Part shown: piece by piece, positions 12,668 to 24,461 of the stretch
How positions within the stretch are numbered: position 1 is the first letter of the stretch
Layout: each line of letters begins with the position of its first letter
Origin: Ascaphus truei
Lineage: Eukaryota; Chordata; Amphibia; Anura; Ascaphidae
Length of the DNA stretch: 64,000 nucleotides
Assembly: GCA_036426205.1 (NCBI GenBank)
Contig: CM071570.1
Span: forward strand, 54,147,087-54,211,086
Direction: 5' to 3'
Made by a program: the position numbers and the translations under genes
Notes under the pieces: generated by a model
The model's database searches: none
Seen by the model: the letters and a program-made list of their open reading frames with translations, nothing else
What the model was told of the DNA's origin: nothing

Positions 12668-13010
12668 GTGGCGGCAGAGTTTATTCTAACTCGGCCGCCA
12701 CTGCAAAGTGTGGGCAGACGCGGCTTACTTTTTTTTTTTTCGGCGTGCCGCGCGTCAGCCGGGCGCCAGTCACATGCGCCTGGCGTCCCGAGGACGCCAG
12801 GCATCCCCGAAGGAGGCTGCAGGTAAGGGGGTATTTTATTTTGGGGAGCGTGGAGCGGGCCGGAACAGCCAGGGGGTCGCGAGGGGAAAGGAAGGGGGAG
12901 GGGAAGATGCGGCTAGGGTGGGCTGGCGCACGGCCACGTTCGGCACCAGCCCGTAATGACGCGCGGGGCAAGACGGGTAAAAGTTAGAATAGGATGTGCC
13001 GCAGCAGTAT
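12668..13010. other. CpG-rich island-like segment with a hAT-like inverted end
   Basis: CAGTGGCGGC at 12668 is mirrored by GCCGCCACTG ending at 12704. The following 300 bases are rich in CpG and G/C with purine runs, unlike the surroundings. The CAGTG end suggests one terminus of a hAT-type element; the other terminus was not found. No coding potential is recognised. Confidence 0.35.
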
Positions 13011-13484
13011 GTGAGCATATAATGTGAACAGTGACAGGATGCAAGGGAGGGGCTGAGCAATACTATATATGGTGATAATTGTATTTTACAGATCACCTGA
13101 CACTTTTTGCTTCGCATTATTATATAAATAAACGCTGCTTTTCTTATCTGGTGTGGCACTTCTCCTGCGAGAGACAGCTATCACCCAGAATTCTACAATC
13201 GAAATTATCTTTTTGCTTCAACTCCCTGGGTCTGAGTCGTGACAAATTTGTCTCCTAACAGTTCCAGAACATGCCAGAAACCCCTTTCTGAGGCCCCTCA
13301 AATACCAATAGATTCCAAGAGTTAACCACTACTCTAACCAACCGTAATGGACTTTAGGTTCATTACAATATGTATTGATATGTTATTTTAGTGGTTAACA
13401 CCAGGTTATTGTAACGTTATTCTCTTTATTCATTTTGGTTACCGTTCTGTTAACTAGGCTAACTGAGCTTCGTGCATCGGGGCC

Positions 13485-15506
13485 ATTGTGTCACTTTTGG
13501 CTTTTTTATGCACTTTCACTTGGATCCGTTTAAGCTTATTCCTGCTGTTTTACACATTTTTTTAAACCAAGGCCTGGATCATAGAAATGCATGGCCAGCA
13601 AACCTGACCCAGGATTTTCTTTAAAAGCTGTGTGAAACGGGGATCCACATTAAAGTGGATAAGAAGCCAAATCTGATGCACTATGAGTGCTTGTTTGCAT
13701 GTCTTTTACCCAGAATCACTGGCTGTAGTAAAAGCACTGTGTGCCATGTGATTATGAGGTAAGGTAGGGATAAGGTACCTGTCTGAAACATGTGAATGTG
13801 TTCATACGTGTTCTTTATCATTACTGTACTCAATGTATGATGGAGAATTTTTGTAACTTTATTTACTTATCATAACTTTTTTGTGTGACGTACATTGGGA
13901 TTAAGGAAAGATATACATAATCCTTAACACTGTGTACATTTCACCCCCCCGCCCCCATATTCTGGAGATAAATAAACAGCCAGGTCTGAGTGGACATGAA
14001 ACATATCTATTGTACATAAAAAAAATTGTTTCTGGCGTAAAAAAATAAGTTTATTAAGCATATACTCAATCAATAATGGCAAATTCATTATTTTATGGGA
14101 TAAATGATGTCGCTGCAATCCACTGTACTGTATGTACCTTTACCTGGGGACAGTAAGCAAGTACTACAAAATAACTACTAACCCATTCACGTGGTATACC
14201 CTTTTTCCTCCTACATACCAGTATTACATAGTTACATAGTAGATGAAGTTGAAAAAAGACATACTGTACGTTCATCAAGTTCAACCTATGGTAAACAGAT
14301 ACTTTATCCTATATCTATACTGATGCTTCAAGCTACGAGTTGCAAACGCAATAGATTTTCAATTGCCTGATGAGGCAAAGACAATAAGAGTTTAGAAGTG
14401 TCTCCATATGTCTTACACAGATTATCCAAAATAAAAAAAATGTGTTTTCTTCAGACACCTGGAATGTGGCAGAGATTCCACAATCTTTCAGCGTTTGTTT
14501 TTTTACATTATTTTGTTCTTGTCTTTTTAAAGTAATTTTCTTGATTTGCCAAGTTGACAGAATGCATACTTGTGCTGGACCAGGTCCATTGTCTGTTCTA
14601 CATAAAACGGAATAGACAATAAAGGAAACTGAGGTGCTGTGAGACAAGCCTTCTTGATCCTTGTTCATAGGGCAGCGTTTCACAACCGGGTTAGTGAGAG
14701 GATCCAAAAGGGTGCTGCAAAATTTCACCGATCTCCCAGAGCAGGGCAGTTGCTAGGGGCTGGGCAGTTTCTTCCATCCTGATTGGCTGCATTACCCAGC
14801 GGTTTTTAAACTGTGTTAAATGGAACCGTGGGTTTCTAGAGAAGGTTGTCACGGGATCCGTGAGAACAATTTGCTATTTCACGCTTCAAGATCGGGAAAT
14901 TTTGCCACACTGAATTTCTTCATTTAAAAACAGTTATTAAATAGTGTACTGTGCTGTCAAAAACTATATAAAATAAAGAAAGCTGTTGGTTTATTTAGCA
15001 GACATAGGGCCAAGCACAGCATTAATATTTTACATGCATTCAACTCACATGGAGTCACAATACTTTTATAAAGCAGAAGTCCGTGCTGCCCAATTATTTT
15101 TTTGAGGTATCTTTTTTATTTTTTTATACTACCTGAACCGAGGTTCCCAAGATATAACTGGTTTTGTCCACTTGGCAAAAATACTTTCCCTGTGGACACA
15201 ATATTGTCGCAGGGTAAGGCTCTCTTTAGCAACCTATAGAAAGTTGCAACAATCTGAAAATGCCGCTGCAATTTTCTATTGGTGACCTCGCGACCATACA
15301 GCTGTATTTGTATTTTTTTTTTTTGTGTCACACACTGGCATTGCCCCTTTAAAAGATCAACTGCGACAACAAATTGTAATGTAATCTTTAGGAAATATAA
15401 CCTTAGCTTAACTTCTCTACTGCTGTAAACCTTTGAAGCATGTTATGCTGACTGGCAGGTACATGGGAGTGTGTTTCCAGGTTCTGCATGCTTGAAGAAC
15501 CTTGAT
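13485..15506. other. no gene; repeat fragments
   Basis: 13560-13820 carries sequence related to the 23.5-25.1 kb repeat family ('cccagaatcactggctg...', 'acctgtctgaaacatgtgaatg'), strongly diverged. 14680-14880 contains 'gtttcacaaccggg' and 'ggtttttaaactgtg', which resemble ends of a hAT-type repeat. 15335-15350 ends in 'attgcccctttaa', like one terminus of a T2-type MITE. No conserved frame is seen. Confidence 0.4.
14222..14330 (-). repeat. amphibian dispersed repeat (tail fragment)
   Basis: The block 'acatagttacatagtagatg' to 'tcaagttcaacctatgg' is the inverse of the tail of the copies at 25905 and 30023. Only the 3' end is kept. This tail is widespread in frog genomes; its class is not settled here. 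Confidence 0.75.
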
Positions 15507-15958
15507 TTAAAGCTGCAGTTCAGTCTTTTTTTTTTTTGTTTTGTTTCATTTATTTTTTTACTTCAATAGTTTTATGTGTGCAATCTCTAATTACCTAAAG
15601 AACAGTATAGCTGCAGCTCAATTCGTTTTCCATGTATTGATAGGTCGAAATTTGAAAGCTGGCATTTGTTTATATTCTGCTTGTCTGTCAGTGGAAGCTC
15701 ATGAATATTCATGAGCATTCCTGCACTGACATGTGCTAGAGGGAGGGCAGGGCTGACAAAGGGGTGTGCCAGAGCTTGTGACAGGACATGAAGGGGCAGT
15801 GCCTTAGCAAATGGCTGTTAAAATAGAATACAAGAAAATTGGTCTTTCAAAGTTGTTTTTTTAAAAACAGAAAATGCTAAAAGTATTTTTTCTTACTACA
15901 GAACTGATTTATTAAAAAAAAACAAACATGCAGGATATTGACTGAACTGCAGCTTTAA
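15507..15958. mobile_element. TTAA-flanked MITE (452 bp), copy 1
   Basis: Perfect 19-bp inverted ends TTAAAGCTGCAGTTCAGTC are present, with TTAA at both borders. The target choice points to piggyBac or Kolobok. A related copy lies at 38442-38887. No transposase frame. Confidence 0.85.
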
Positions 15959-16583
15959 CATTAAAATGAGCACGCCATGCACTACAGTACTCGGTTAACA
16001 TATCACCATTTTGTTTTGTTTTTTTTGCTGCATAAAGTTGTAGTTGTTCTGTACAATGGCAATGCTCAGTGTCTAAGCCCTTAACAAGGTGCTGGCTGGG
16101 TGCAGGCTGGGCGTAGTGTAGATGAAAGTATGGGAAATAGATGGGTGCCCGGAACTTTTATAAAACATAAATGTACTTTATAGACACCTGTATACAACAC
16201 TTCACAGATATTGACATACAGATGTAGCAAGGCTTGCACTTCCTGAGAACGCTAGAAGCTATGTCTAAATCCCAAATATCGCACCCGGTACATTTTTGCC
16301 GCAATGTTAATGAATACCAACTTAAAATTGGGGTAGTAACGCCTGGTATTTTATTTTTGAACCCGGCGCAATATGAACTCCTCTTCAACAGAGTTTGATG
16401 TATCCGGGCCTAAGTGTCCGAGGAGGTCAAAATGGACGAGCCCCGAACAGACTGAGGTTACTATCGTAAACCCAGAAACGAGAGATTAGGAAAACAATCA
16501 TTGTTAAAACTCATAAACAAAATGTGGTTTTAGTGTTAACGAGCAGGACATGTTCAGCGGGCAAGATACTAACATTACATTAG

Positions 16584-16975
16584 TTAAAGGTGCAATCCCC
16601 CATAGTTGGCCAGAAAACAAAAATGTAACAGTCTAACCGGCTTCCCTAAACTAATCTAACACAGCTAATAGCAAAATGGTTTTTTTAAGCGTATCCCTGT
16701 CCTTATCAGAGAACCAACACGGATAAGGGGAGGTGGGGCGAGGGGTCTCTGGCTGTACAAGCACTTGCTGATCACACTGCGAGATCACACAAAAGGGAGT
16801 AACCAGAGGAGATCCAACCCCTCCCAAGTCTAACTTTAACAAAAAAACACATTACATTTTTTTTTAATAGATGTCAGATTTGGGTAAAAAAAAAAAAAAA
16901 GGTATCCGTTACCCAAATGAGACCCTTTAAACTGAAATTAGTTCACTTTTGTCCTAGGAGGGATTGCCCCTTTAA
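16584..16975. mobile_element. T2-like (Kolobok-type) MITE
   Basis: It begins TTAAAGGTGCAATCCCCC and ends with the inverse of TTAAAGGGGCAATCCCTCC. TTAA duplications with TTAAAGG-type ends are the signature of the T2 MITE family described in Xenopus. The inside is AT-rich and non-coding. Confidence 0.8.
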
Positions 16976-18397
16976 ACTCATAAAAGCTTCAGAATGGGTG
17001 GGAGGTTGCTGCTTTAACTTTTGTATGCTTCACTTATTATTTTTTAGTTTATCTATTGACCAGAAAAGATACATTAGGATGCAAGTTATAGTATATGTTC
17101 TGGGGTACAATACACATGTAGCCATGGCTGGTCCAGCTATCTTTCTGCCCCTAATGTCACTTAAGTCCCAATAGCTACAGGCAGTGACAGGCTATCCTGT
17201 GGGGTTTGCCCCCCCCCCTCACGCAGCCTCCCTGAGTGGCAGGAGAGGTGGTGACATTGGGACGGTGTGTAGCAAATCGTGGTGCCCTCCCCTTTTGCAG
17301 CAGGGAGGTTTTCCAAATTATTGAGTCAGTACCCCTCCACACCTCCAGGGGAGAGGAGGTGTGAGTTCAGCTCCCACCCTCCTAGGGTGAGGATGTGAGT
17401 CCAGCTCAGCCCTCCAGTGGCTGGGACAGCAAGATCTGTGCATGGCACAAGGCCTCAACCATTAACTGCTGGCCAGCACCATCCAGGGATCTGAGACCCC
17501 TTCTCTACTATATGCGACGCTGTTTACCATGTGCAGTGGTTGCTACAATAAAGACCTCATTTATATACCCTGGCTGAGTTGCGGTCTATTAGCCACAGGT
17601 ATGAGAGAGAAAGAACTGTCATGGTAGGAACTGCCTGCAGCCTTGCTGTAGCCTGCCATGTCTGGATGCCCTGTATCACCATGGAAAGAACATAAGGATC
17701 ACCGAAAGCCTGTCCTGGTCCCCACCCCATCGCGGACATCTCAGGTCTCATGGACCCTCACAGGTATGCATGCAGCAAGACATCAGTAGTAGCAGCAACA
17801 TGTTTCCAGAGATGGGGGGAACAGGGCTACACAGAAAAAACAGCCATAGTTAGAAACATAATCAACAGTTACAGACATGTTTAAATGCTCAGGGACAGTG
17901 TTTGTGGACAGACTGCTAAACTAAACATTCTCAAACGTTTATATCTTCTTCAAAAACAGTGTGATGAGAAATTAAGAACAGACATTTCTTGATCGTACAG
18001 CTCGACTGCAACAGCAAAATGGAATTTGATTTGGGGAAATGGAGATAAAAAACCAGCAGCGCTGTAATGTATAGTTCTGCAATGTGCTGAAGGCCTTTCA
18101 AAATAAAGGGCATGTGCTTTCAAATGTTTATTTTAACATGAATATGAAATCCAACGTAAGAAAATATTAGTGATCCGCTACCCCCTCCTGCTCTTTGTAT
18201 TATATTAGTTATCTGTACCTCCATGTTTTAATAATGATACCCATGCCAATAATGCATTCATTTTCTGCCCTGTTACAAATATAATCTCTCTGACAAATAT
18301 TTATAAGATTTATCAAGTTACAGTATGAATGCAGTCATTCTGTTTAATCTAGCTAGCTGCAGTTATACAAATTATTAGACCATCTGTTTTATAGATG
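16976..18397 (+). other. no gene; possible LTR-like block around 17198-17830
   Basis: The block from TGTGGGGTTTGCC (17198) contains an AATAAA at about 17549-17554 followed by a TATATACC word, and ends near 'cagggctaca' (17831). This resembles an LTR, but no target duplication could be matched, so the boundaries are uncertain. 17832-18397 is AT-rich with no feature. Confidence 0.3.
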
Positions 18398-19180
18398 TGT
18401 AACATGGCCTCCCAGCAGTTACTTCTGTTTCTGAGCCTTTCCTCTGTCAGTCCTGTTAGTGCAGGCAGTGGAAAGGTTAAATCCATTATTAGGACTGTAT
18501 GTGTATTTCAGCCTTGAATGTTGTATCAATATTCGAGGGCGGGCCTTGCAACTCTGAGGCTGTCAATCTAAGGGGTGGATATTGGTTGGAACGCCCCCTG
18601 CTGTGTGTGGGCCAATCTGTATCCAGCTCTGGCTTGTAATGAGTCAGAGTTAGAGACACTCCCCAAGGATGTTCAAATTGGGACATGCCTCCTAAAATCA
18701 GCTAGTTCAGTTGAGAATTAGAGAGTGAGCTGAGAAGGAAAGAAAATAGTTCTCTCCCTTCTACCCCACAGGGGCAGGGAGGGAGGGGAAGTATGCTGTT
18801 ATGAGCAGTGGAAGAGCTCCCTAGTACGGAGGGCATATGCATTGAAGAATCTGTTGTGATATGCTGTACACATGCCTGTAATAAAGCCACCAAGAAAAGA
18901 CATTGCTGTGTGGATTCATGCCTCTGGGTATGAAGGAGTGTCAGTGAGAGTCCATCCCCTGCAGATCTACAGGAAATCCTCACTGGCTGGAGGCACTGCA
19001 CCACCAGAAGATACCAGCATCAAGGTAAACTGTTTCCCCAGTTCCCTGTCCTGGTTCTCCCCACACCACCGCAGAGCCCTCAGCCCTCCTGTTGCCAGCA
19101 GGTTACAGCACCCAGACCGCTTGAGGTAACCAGAAAGGAGCATACCCCTCATCTAGGGGGGGTAGGATAAAAGGGTTACA
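18398..19180 (+). mobile_element. solo LTR (783 bp), GATG target duplication
   Basis: It starts TGTAACATGG and ends AAGGGTTACA, flanked by GATG on both sides (18394-18397, 19181-19184). AATAAA lies near 18881. The start region is similar to 29717-29850 (shared 'gtcagtcctg', 'gcaggcagtg' and 'ggttaa' in order), so both belong to one family. No internal coding sequence is attached. Confidence 0.8.
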
Positions 19181-19365
19181 GATGTATTGTTCTTTTCATG
19201 CAATCTGGATTTTCCCTTTTGAAGCAATATTTCAAACGTGTAACCCCTCTGTACCTGGCTCAAAAAGAGTGTCGCATCATCGTGTAATTGTTTATGTGCA
19301 GGTGGTGCTCTGCGCCTCTCATATCTTTTCAGGGTGCTAGCATCGGGTCTAGCTGGTGTTGTAAG

Positions 19366-19640
19366 CAGTGGCAGATTTGCAAAAATTCTGCCCTTAGGCA
19401 CTTGGTGCCGACCTCCTCTTTCGTGACGCAGCGATGTCACATGGCATCGCGTTACCACGACAATGTGACGTTGCAGTGTCATTTGATGCTGAAGGAGGAG
19501 AGTGGTATGAAGGAGAAGGTAAGAACTTTACAGAGGCCCCACACTCTCCCCCAGCAATCAGTGGGGAAGAGAGAGGGGGAGATTTGCGGTCCAAAAATGT
19601 TGCCGCCCTGTGCCCGGGCCTAAAGGGAATTCCAACACTG
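19366..19640. mobile_element. hAT-type MITE (275 bp), perfect GTTGTAAG duplication
   Basis: The ends are CAGTG...CACTG, flanked by an exact 8-bp duplication GTTGTAAG (19358-19365 and 19641-19648). An 8-bp duplication with CA(G)TG ends is diagnostic of hAT. The perfect duplication suggests a fairly recent insertion. Confidence 0.9.
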
Positions 19641-20163
19641 GTTGTAAGCAGTTGGTGGAATAAGGGAGCCAGGAACTTTATTAGACAAACAGGTATCTTT
19701 ATTCTACATCTTGGGTATCATACACTCTTCTTCCCTGGGTGCTCAGGCAGCATCCCACAGAGGCACATGGCTTATCACCTTACACACATGTTTAGTGGAT
19801 AATAGGCAATCTCTTGCAAGTGATCTGGGGCTTTCCAGCACCTACCAGGATTCTGTGCATGGGTGCACCTTTTATCAAGGATCCCATCTTCCTATCATTG
19901 TGTAGATATCCCTGTTAGTCCCTATGTTGGCTGCCTGGTGTGCTATTAGAGATTGTTTGTAGGTAAACTCCAGATGTGGCACTCTGGGTCCCTGATCAAG
20001 GAATCCCCTGCACATCCTCTTTAAAGGAAGGTAGGATGCTCTGCCCTCCATCATTAGTGGCCATTCTTAGATAAATAGGGTGACCAGATTTACAAAACTA
20101 AAAAAACGGAACACATAAAAAAAATATTTATGCTACAAATGACATCACCAACTGCTCACTTTC

Positions 20164-20975
20164 TGTTACGGATATGCTCACCACAAACCTGGACCAGACC
20201 GCGGAGCTGAGCTGGGGATATGAAAGCACCGATCTTAGACCACAAAGCCGGATCCGGATTGCGAATTCCGTGGTCAAGCGTAGCCGGGTCAGGACAGGAG
20301 AAAGCAGGGTAATCTGTAGACAAGCCGGGGTCAGGGCAGGCGGCATAGGAGCGATGGTCGCAGACACGAGCTGAGGTCAAGGCGGGCGGCATAGGAGTGT
20401 AGTAGAGGTCACGGGCTAGGGTCATCATCAGGAAATCTTCTTCAGCGTAGAAAGCAAGAGAACTTCAGCGAAGCCGCTTCAGGGGCTTCGTAGCAGGGCT
20501 TCTAGAGGGAGGGAACAGGAACAGGGGATCCAATGCTTCAGCAAAAAACAGCTCTCCCTAGCCGGGTACAGCTGAGAGTAGTGGAGGCCACTGGAGGGTC
20601 ACTGGGAACAGGAAATGCAGACAGGACAAGAAACACTGAGGGCTTTAGTGTAACCGCTTCAGCGTGGCGAAGGCAAAGTCTGCCAGGAACTGGGAGCAAT
20701 GGCAAGAAGGTCAAGGCAGGCCAAACAGAGGTGCTGTGGCAAGCACAGTTACTTGAGAAAGTCTATGTTCAGCAACTTCCTGGGGGGAGTGGTAGGAGTT
20801 AAATAGAACAGGCAGCCAATGAGGCAGAGCTGCATAGGAGGTAGCAAGAAGCAAGCTGCAGTCTAAATGCAGGAGTAGGTGATTCTTGATTGCAGGTTCA
20901 GACAGGGGTTTGTCTGGAAACACTATAGTTCTGTAAGGATGAGTTCCAGCCAAACCCAGGAGCGGATTCTTTACA
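20164..20975 (-). mobile_element. solo LTR (812 bp), CTTTC target duplication
   Basis: The plus strand reads TGTTACGGAT...GATTCTTTACA, flanked by CTTTC at 20159-20163 and 20976-20980. Orientation is inferred as minus. The reverse complement carries 'CATTGGCTGCCTG' followed by a TATTTAA box, the same order as in the plus-oriented LTR at 42474-43375. It sits inside the hAT-type element. Confidence 0.85.
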
Positions 20976-20980
20976 CTTTC

Positions 20981-21349
20981 TCCCCCCCCCCCCCCCCTTC
21001 CCTCCATTCTCTCCCTCCTTCCCTCTCCCCTTTCCAATTCTGTGTTTATCTCTCTCCCCCCCCCCATCCTGTCTGTATCCCCATTCTGTGTGTCTGTAAT
21101 AACTCTCCCGATTCTGTGTCTGTCACTCTCCCCATTCTGTCTGTCTCTCTCTCCCCCATTCTCTGTGTCAGTCTCTCCCTCCCCATTCTCTGTTTGTCTC
21201 GCTCTCTCCCCATTCTCTGTCTCTCTCTCTCCCCATTCACTGTCTCTCTTTCCCAAATTCTCTGTGTCTGTCTCTCTCTCTCCATTCTGTCTGTCTCTCC
21301 CCATTCTCTGTGTCTCTCTCTCTCTCCCCATTCTCTGTCTGTCTCTCTT
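20981..21349. repeat. CT-rich minisatellite, left part
   Basis: After a run of C, variants of 'ctctccccattctctgtgtctgt' repeat about every 20-30 bases. The array continues at 22103-22335; a solo LTR has split it. Long Leu/Ser/Pro frames here are products of the repeat, not genes. Confidence 0.9.
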
Positions 21350-22097
21350 TGTAACGCTCGCCATGCCCACAAACAAGACAAGACCCCGGCACTGAGGTGG
21401 GAAGGTATAACACCACACACCCGCAGCAGCGGAGGTGTGCCTGGAAGGCGGATAGTTTAGCATTGCCAGATCTGGGTTGGAGAGTGTAGGAGATGCAGTA
21501 TACTTGCCGAGTTCTTGGATTGGAGAAGACAGGATAGTAGGGGTACGTAAGCCGTGGTCTGGGATTGTAGAGAGCAGCGTAGTCCGAGTTCGTATGCTGT
21601 GTTCAAGGGTAGGAGAGATCGCCGTAGTAGAGGGTATGCCAAAGTCCAAAATCCAGAAGGATCCACAAACAAGCCGAGTCGGTACACAAGAGGTTAACTG
21701 CAAACGAAACTAGAACACTGCACAACAGAAGTGAGCTTCACGAGACTACATAGGATTATGCTGAGCAAAGCATGGGAGGAAGCAGGACGTATTTACAGAC
21801 AGGGCAGGCCAATGGGGACAGGGGCGGACGGAGGCACGGCCCCAGCGGAGCTGGGATAGGCTGCCGGCAACAAGGCAGGGAGGAGAGACTTGCCACGCAG
21901 CTGGGGATCGTCGCACATCATCGCGTTTGCGTGCCGCGCGGGAGATGTGCGACGCGTGTGGGAGGCAGGACCAGGTTCCGTGCGGCAGCTAGAAGAGCTG
22001 CGGTGCGCGCACGCTCTAATGAGAGCGGGGGAGCACACATGGGCAGGAACAGTGGCCGCGGCAACAGCAGGGAAGGAGGGAACACGCCGCACTTACA
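21350..22097 (-). mobile_element. solo LTR (748 bp), CTCTT target duplication
   Basis: The plus strand reads TGTAACGCTCGCC...CCGCACTTACA between CTCTT at 21345-21349 and 22098-22102. The reverse complement has 'CATTGGCCTGCC' followed by a TAAATA box, like the LTRs at 20164 and 42474, so minus orientation is inferred. It interrupts the CT-rich minisatellite. Confidence 0.88.
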
Positions 22098-22102
22098 CTC
22101 TT

Positions 22103-22335
22103 CCCAGTCTGTGTGTCTGTCTCTCTCTCCCATTGTGTACTGTATCTCTCTCTCCCCATTCTCCGTGTCTCTCTCACTCTCTCCCAATTCTTTCTGTCTT
22201 TCTCCCCATTCTGTTTGTCTGTCTTTCATCTCCCCCCATTCAGTCTGTCACTCTCTCCATTCTGTGTGCCTGTGTGTCTCTTTCTCTCCCCATTCTCTGT
22301 GTCTGTCACTCTCTCCCCCCCATTTTGGACCCTAC
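22103..22335. repeat. CT-rich minisatellite, right part
   Basis: This continues the 20981-21349 array with the same 'ctctccccattctgtgtgtctg' type unit, beyond the inserted LTR. Confidence 0.9.
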
Positions 22336-22424
22336 CTGTCACTGTAGAGCAGGGGGGGAAGCCATGTTGCACATTAGCAGTAGACACTGGAAGATCTCAC
22401 TGACTTCCGGCTCTTACTGCTGGG

Positions 22425-22592
22425 GCACCTCTGAAGCTAACCCCGCCCCAACCTCTGAAGCTAACCCCGCCCCACCCTCTGAAGCTAACCCCATCCCCAC
22501 CCTCTGAAGCTAGTCCCGAACCCACCCTCTGAAGTTAACCCCGCCCCCATCCTCTGAAGCTAACCCCAACCCCACTCTCTGAAGCTGCAGCC
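22425..22592. repeat. GC-rich minisatellite (about 24-bp unit, 6-7 copies)
   Basis: Units of the form 'cctctgaagctaaccccgcc' recur with small changes. The array lies inside the hAT-type element, directly before its right end region. Confidence 0.9.
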
Positions 22593-22984
22593 AGACCTGG
22601 CCTTCGCTCTCCTCCTGCTCTACTCCCTGCCGACGCCCTCTGCTCTCATCCTGCTCTCCCTGCTGGAATCCTCCACTCCCTGCTATCCTCCCATCTCCTG
22701 CTGACTTTCAAAACTGGGACAAATAAAAAAAACGGAACATTTTAAAGAATGTCAAGGCACTGGGACAGACCTTAAAAAAACGGGACTGTCCCGGCAAACC
22801 GGGAAATCTGGTCACCCTATAGATAAGGGACACTTTTTCTAACTACAAAATAATAAAGGTGACCATACTTACTGCATAAAGTTACACATTAAAGACAGAC
22901 ACTATGGACATGAGGCTCCTCTCTCTTGTTATGCTCCAGGAACACAAGGGCCTAGACGCTTCTGCAGCTCTATTTACAGTATAC

Positions 22985-23418
22985 CCGGGGTTACCACCTC
23001 TCCGGGTTTGACCCGGAGACTTCAGGTTTTGCATACCCATCTCCGGTCTACGGCTTGATCAGTGAAATCTCCGGGTGGCGGGCTGGGCGGCAGAGGACGG
23101 CTGTTGTGGAGGAGTGCGCAGCACGCCCCAGCACTCCAAGTACCCTCCAACCCGGAATTCTTCATTGACTTCCGGTGTCTGCAGCTACAGGTGTGCACCT
23201 GTACCAGAGGTGTGCTCCTCTGTGGCTGTCCTCCTGTGCGGCGCTACGCTCCTCTCTGGCTGTCCTGTGCTGCAACAGGCTGCTTCCTGCCGGGCACCCA
23301 GAGCATGCTGGGAAATGTAGTCCGCTGGCAGACGAGCACACATGCTGCCACTGATATGTGTATATACACCCCTATTCATTTACAGGGTATATAGTTATAA
23401 TGTGTATACATCTAAAGT

Positions 23419-23456
<38 letters not shown>
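22985..23456. other. hAT-like fragment and (GT)18 microsatellite
   Basis: 'cccggggttaccacctctccggg' at 22984 resembles the left end of the MITE at 30468-30866 ('CAGGGTTGCTACCACTCCGG'), but no right end follows, so it is a fragment. 23195-23270 has a local duplication of 'gctcctctntggctgtcct'. A pure GT run occupies 23421-23456. Confidence 0.5.
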
Positions 23457-23458
<2 letters not shown>

Positions 23459-23741
23459 AAGTTAAGTTATGATGGGTGAAAAAAGTGACAAAAAACATCC
23501 ACAGCAAAGCATATAGCAAATAGAAATATTACTGTATGCTCATTTGCATGTCTTAGACAGGTCTGCAACCCTGCTTTTCACCATTATCACCCAGCACTTC
23601 CACTGCAGCAAGGGATTCTGGGAAATGACATGCAAATGGACACACAGTGTCACCTTTTGCTTCAAAACCATATTTAACAAGGTTCCCTATAGGCTTAAGC
23701 TTGCTGCATGGTCACAGCTTTGAGCACAGCCAGGGTTAAGA

Positions 23742-23825
23742 TGCATAGCCAGAAAACCCACCCACAGACAGCCGTTTCGACCTTAATGGGTTTCATCAGT
23801 GTGGGGTTGGTTAACTGGCTATGCA
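23742..23825 (-). ncRNA. hammerhead ribozyme, unit A (type I, short stem III)
   Basis: The minus strand carries CTGATGA (23799-23793), a stem II with 3 pairs and one A-C mismatch next to the core, GAAAC (23778-23774), and a 2-bp stem III with a GGCT loop. The cleavage triplet GTC ends at 23767. Stem I CCCACA/TGTGGG flanks the core and is extended outward by TGCATAGCCAG/CTGGCTATGCA. All conserved core bases are present, and A15.1-U16.1 can pair. The mismatch at the base of stem II may weaken activity. Confidence 0.75.
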
Positions 23826-23854
23826 ATTAAGCAATGAGGATGGGATTTACCATA

Positions 23855-24173
23855 CAGCAGGGCCCCGCTTCTCGGTGCTCCGCTTTTCGGCGATTCGCCG
23901 ATACGGCGGCACCGAAAAGGGGGCCGCCATCTTGGATCCTCAGTCGCGCATGCACAGAACGGGCGGTTGCGCCCAGCGCGCATTTGCAGACCGTAGGTTG
24001 CGTGCGCATACCGTAGTTTGCACGCGCATACCATAGGTCGCACATGCGCAGAACAGCGAAAACGCCAATTTGCGCATGCAAACAACTCAAAATCGCCGGA
24101 TCCGCTTTCCAGCGATTTTCACTATATGGCGGGCCCCCGGAATGGAACCCGCCATATACCCGGGGCCCTCCTG
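23855..24173. mobile_element. Tigger-like MITE (319 bp) inserted between ribozyme repeat units
   Basis: Ends CAGCAGGGCCCCG and CGGGGCCCTCCTG are inverted and flanked by TA. The B/C unit junction ('accatacttagttaag') is the same site without the insert, which fixes the ends and the TA target. The inside is CpG-rich and non-coding. Confidence 0.9.
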
Positions 24174-24461
24174 TACTTAGTTAAGTTATGGTGGGTAAAA
24201 AAAAGTGACAAAAACCCTCCACAGCAAAGCATATAGCAAATGGAAATATTACTGTATGCTCATTTGCATGTCTTAGACAGGTCTGCAACCCCGCCTTTCA
24301 CCATTATCACACAGCACATCCACTGCAGCAAGGGATTCTGGGAAATGACATGCAAATGGACACACAGTGTCACCTTTTGCTTCAAAACCATTTTTAACAT
24401 GGTTCCCTATAGGCTTAAGCTTGCTGCATGGTCACAGCTTTGAGCACAGCCAGGGTTAAGA

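Larger units (their letters stand above)
10046..13484. mobile_element. possible large or nested DNA element bounded by GGCCC...ATGCA inverted ends
   Basis: The left end GGCCCAGATGCATGAA and the reverse complement of the right end GGCCCCGATGCACGAA match at about 20 of the first 25 positions. The interval contains other complete insertions (Tigger-like MITE 10656-10986, solo LTR 12009-12564), so it would have grown by nesting. No matching target duplication is seen, and the two ends might instead belong to two separate related elements. Positions 11340-11930 hold an unassigned block with an antisense AATAAA-like word. Confidence 0.35.
20076..22819. mobile_element. hAT-type non-autonomous element with internal minisatellites, carrying two solo LTRs
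   Basis: Inverted ends TAGGGTGACCAGATTT and AAATCTGGTCACCCTA enclose the interval. The flanks TAGATAAA (20068-20075) and TAGATAAG (22820-22827) agree at 7 of 8 bases, as expected for hAT. Removing the two solo LTRs (20164-20975 and 21350-22097) leaves about 1.2 kb of CT-rich minisatellite and a second GC-rich minisatellite. No transposase is recognisable. Confidence 0.8.

Noticed and set aside
20711..21703. 330-codon frame on the minus strand rich in Arg/Glu/Thr
   Set aside because: It crosses a minisatellite and two solo LTR edges; composition reflects the GA-rich complement of the CT array.
23819..24090. Overlapping Ala/Arg/Cys-rich frames on both strands
   Set aside because: They coincide with the CpG-rich Tigger-like MITE and have no coding signature.
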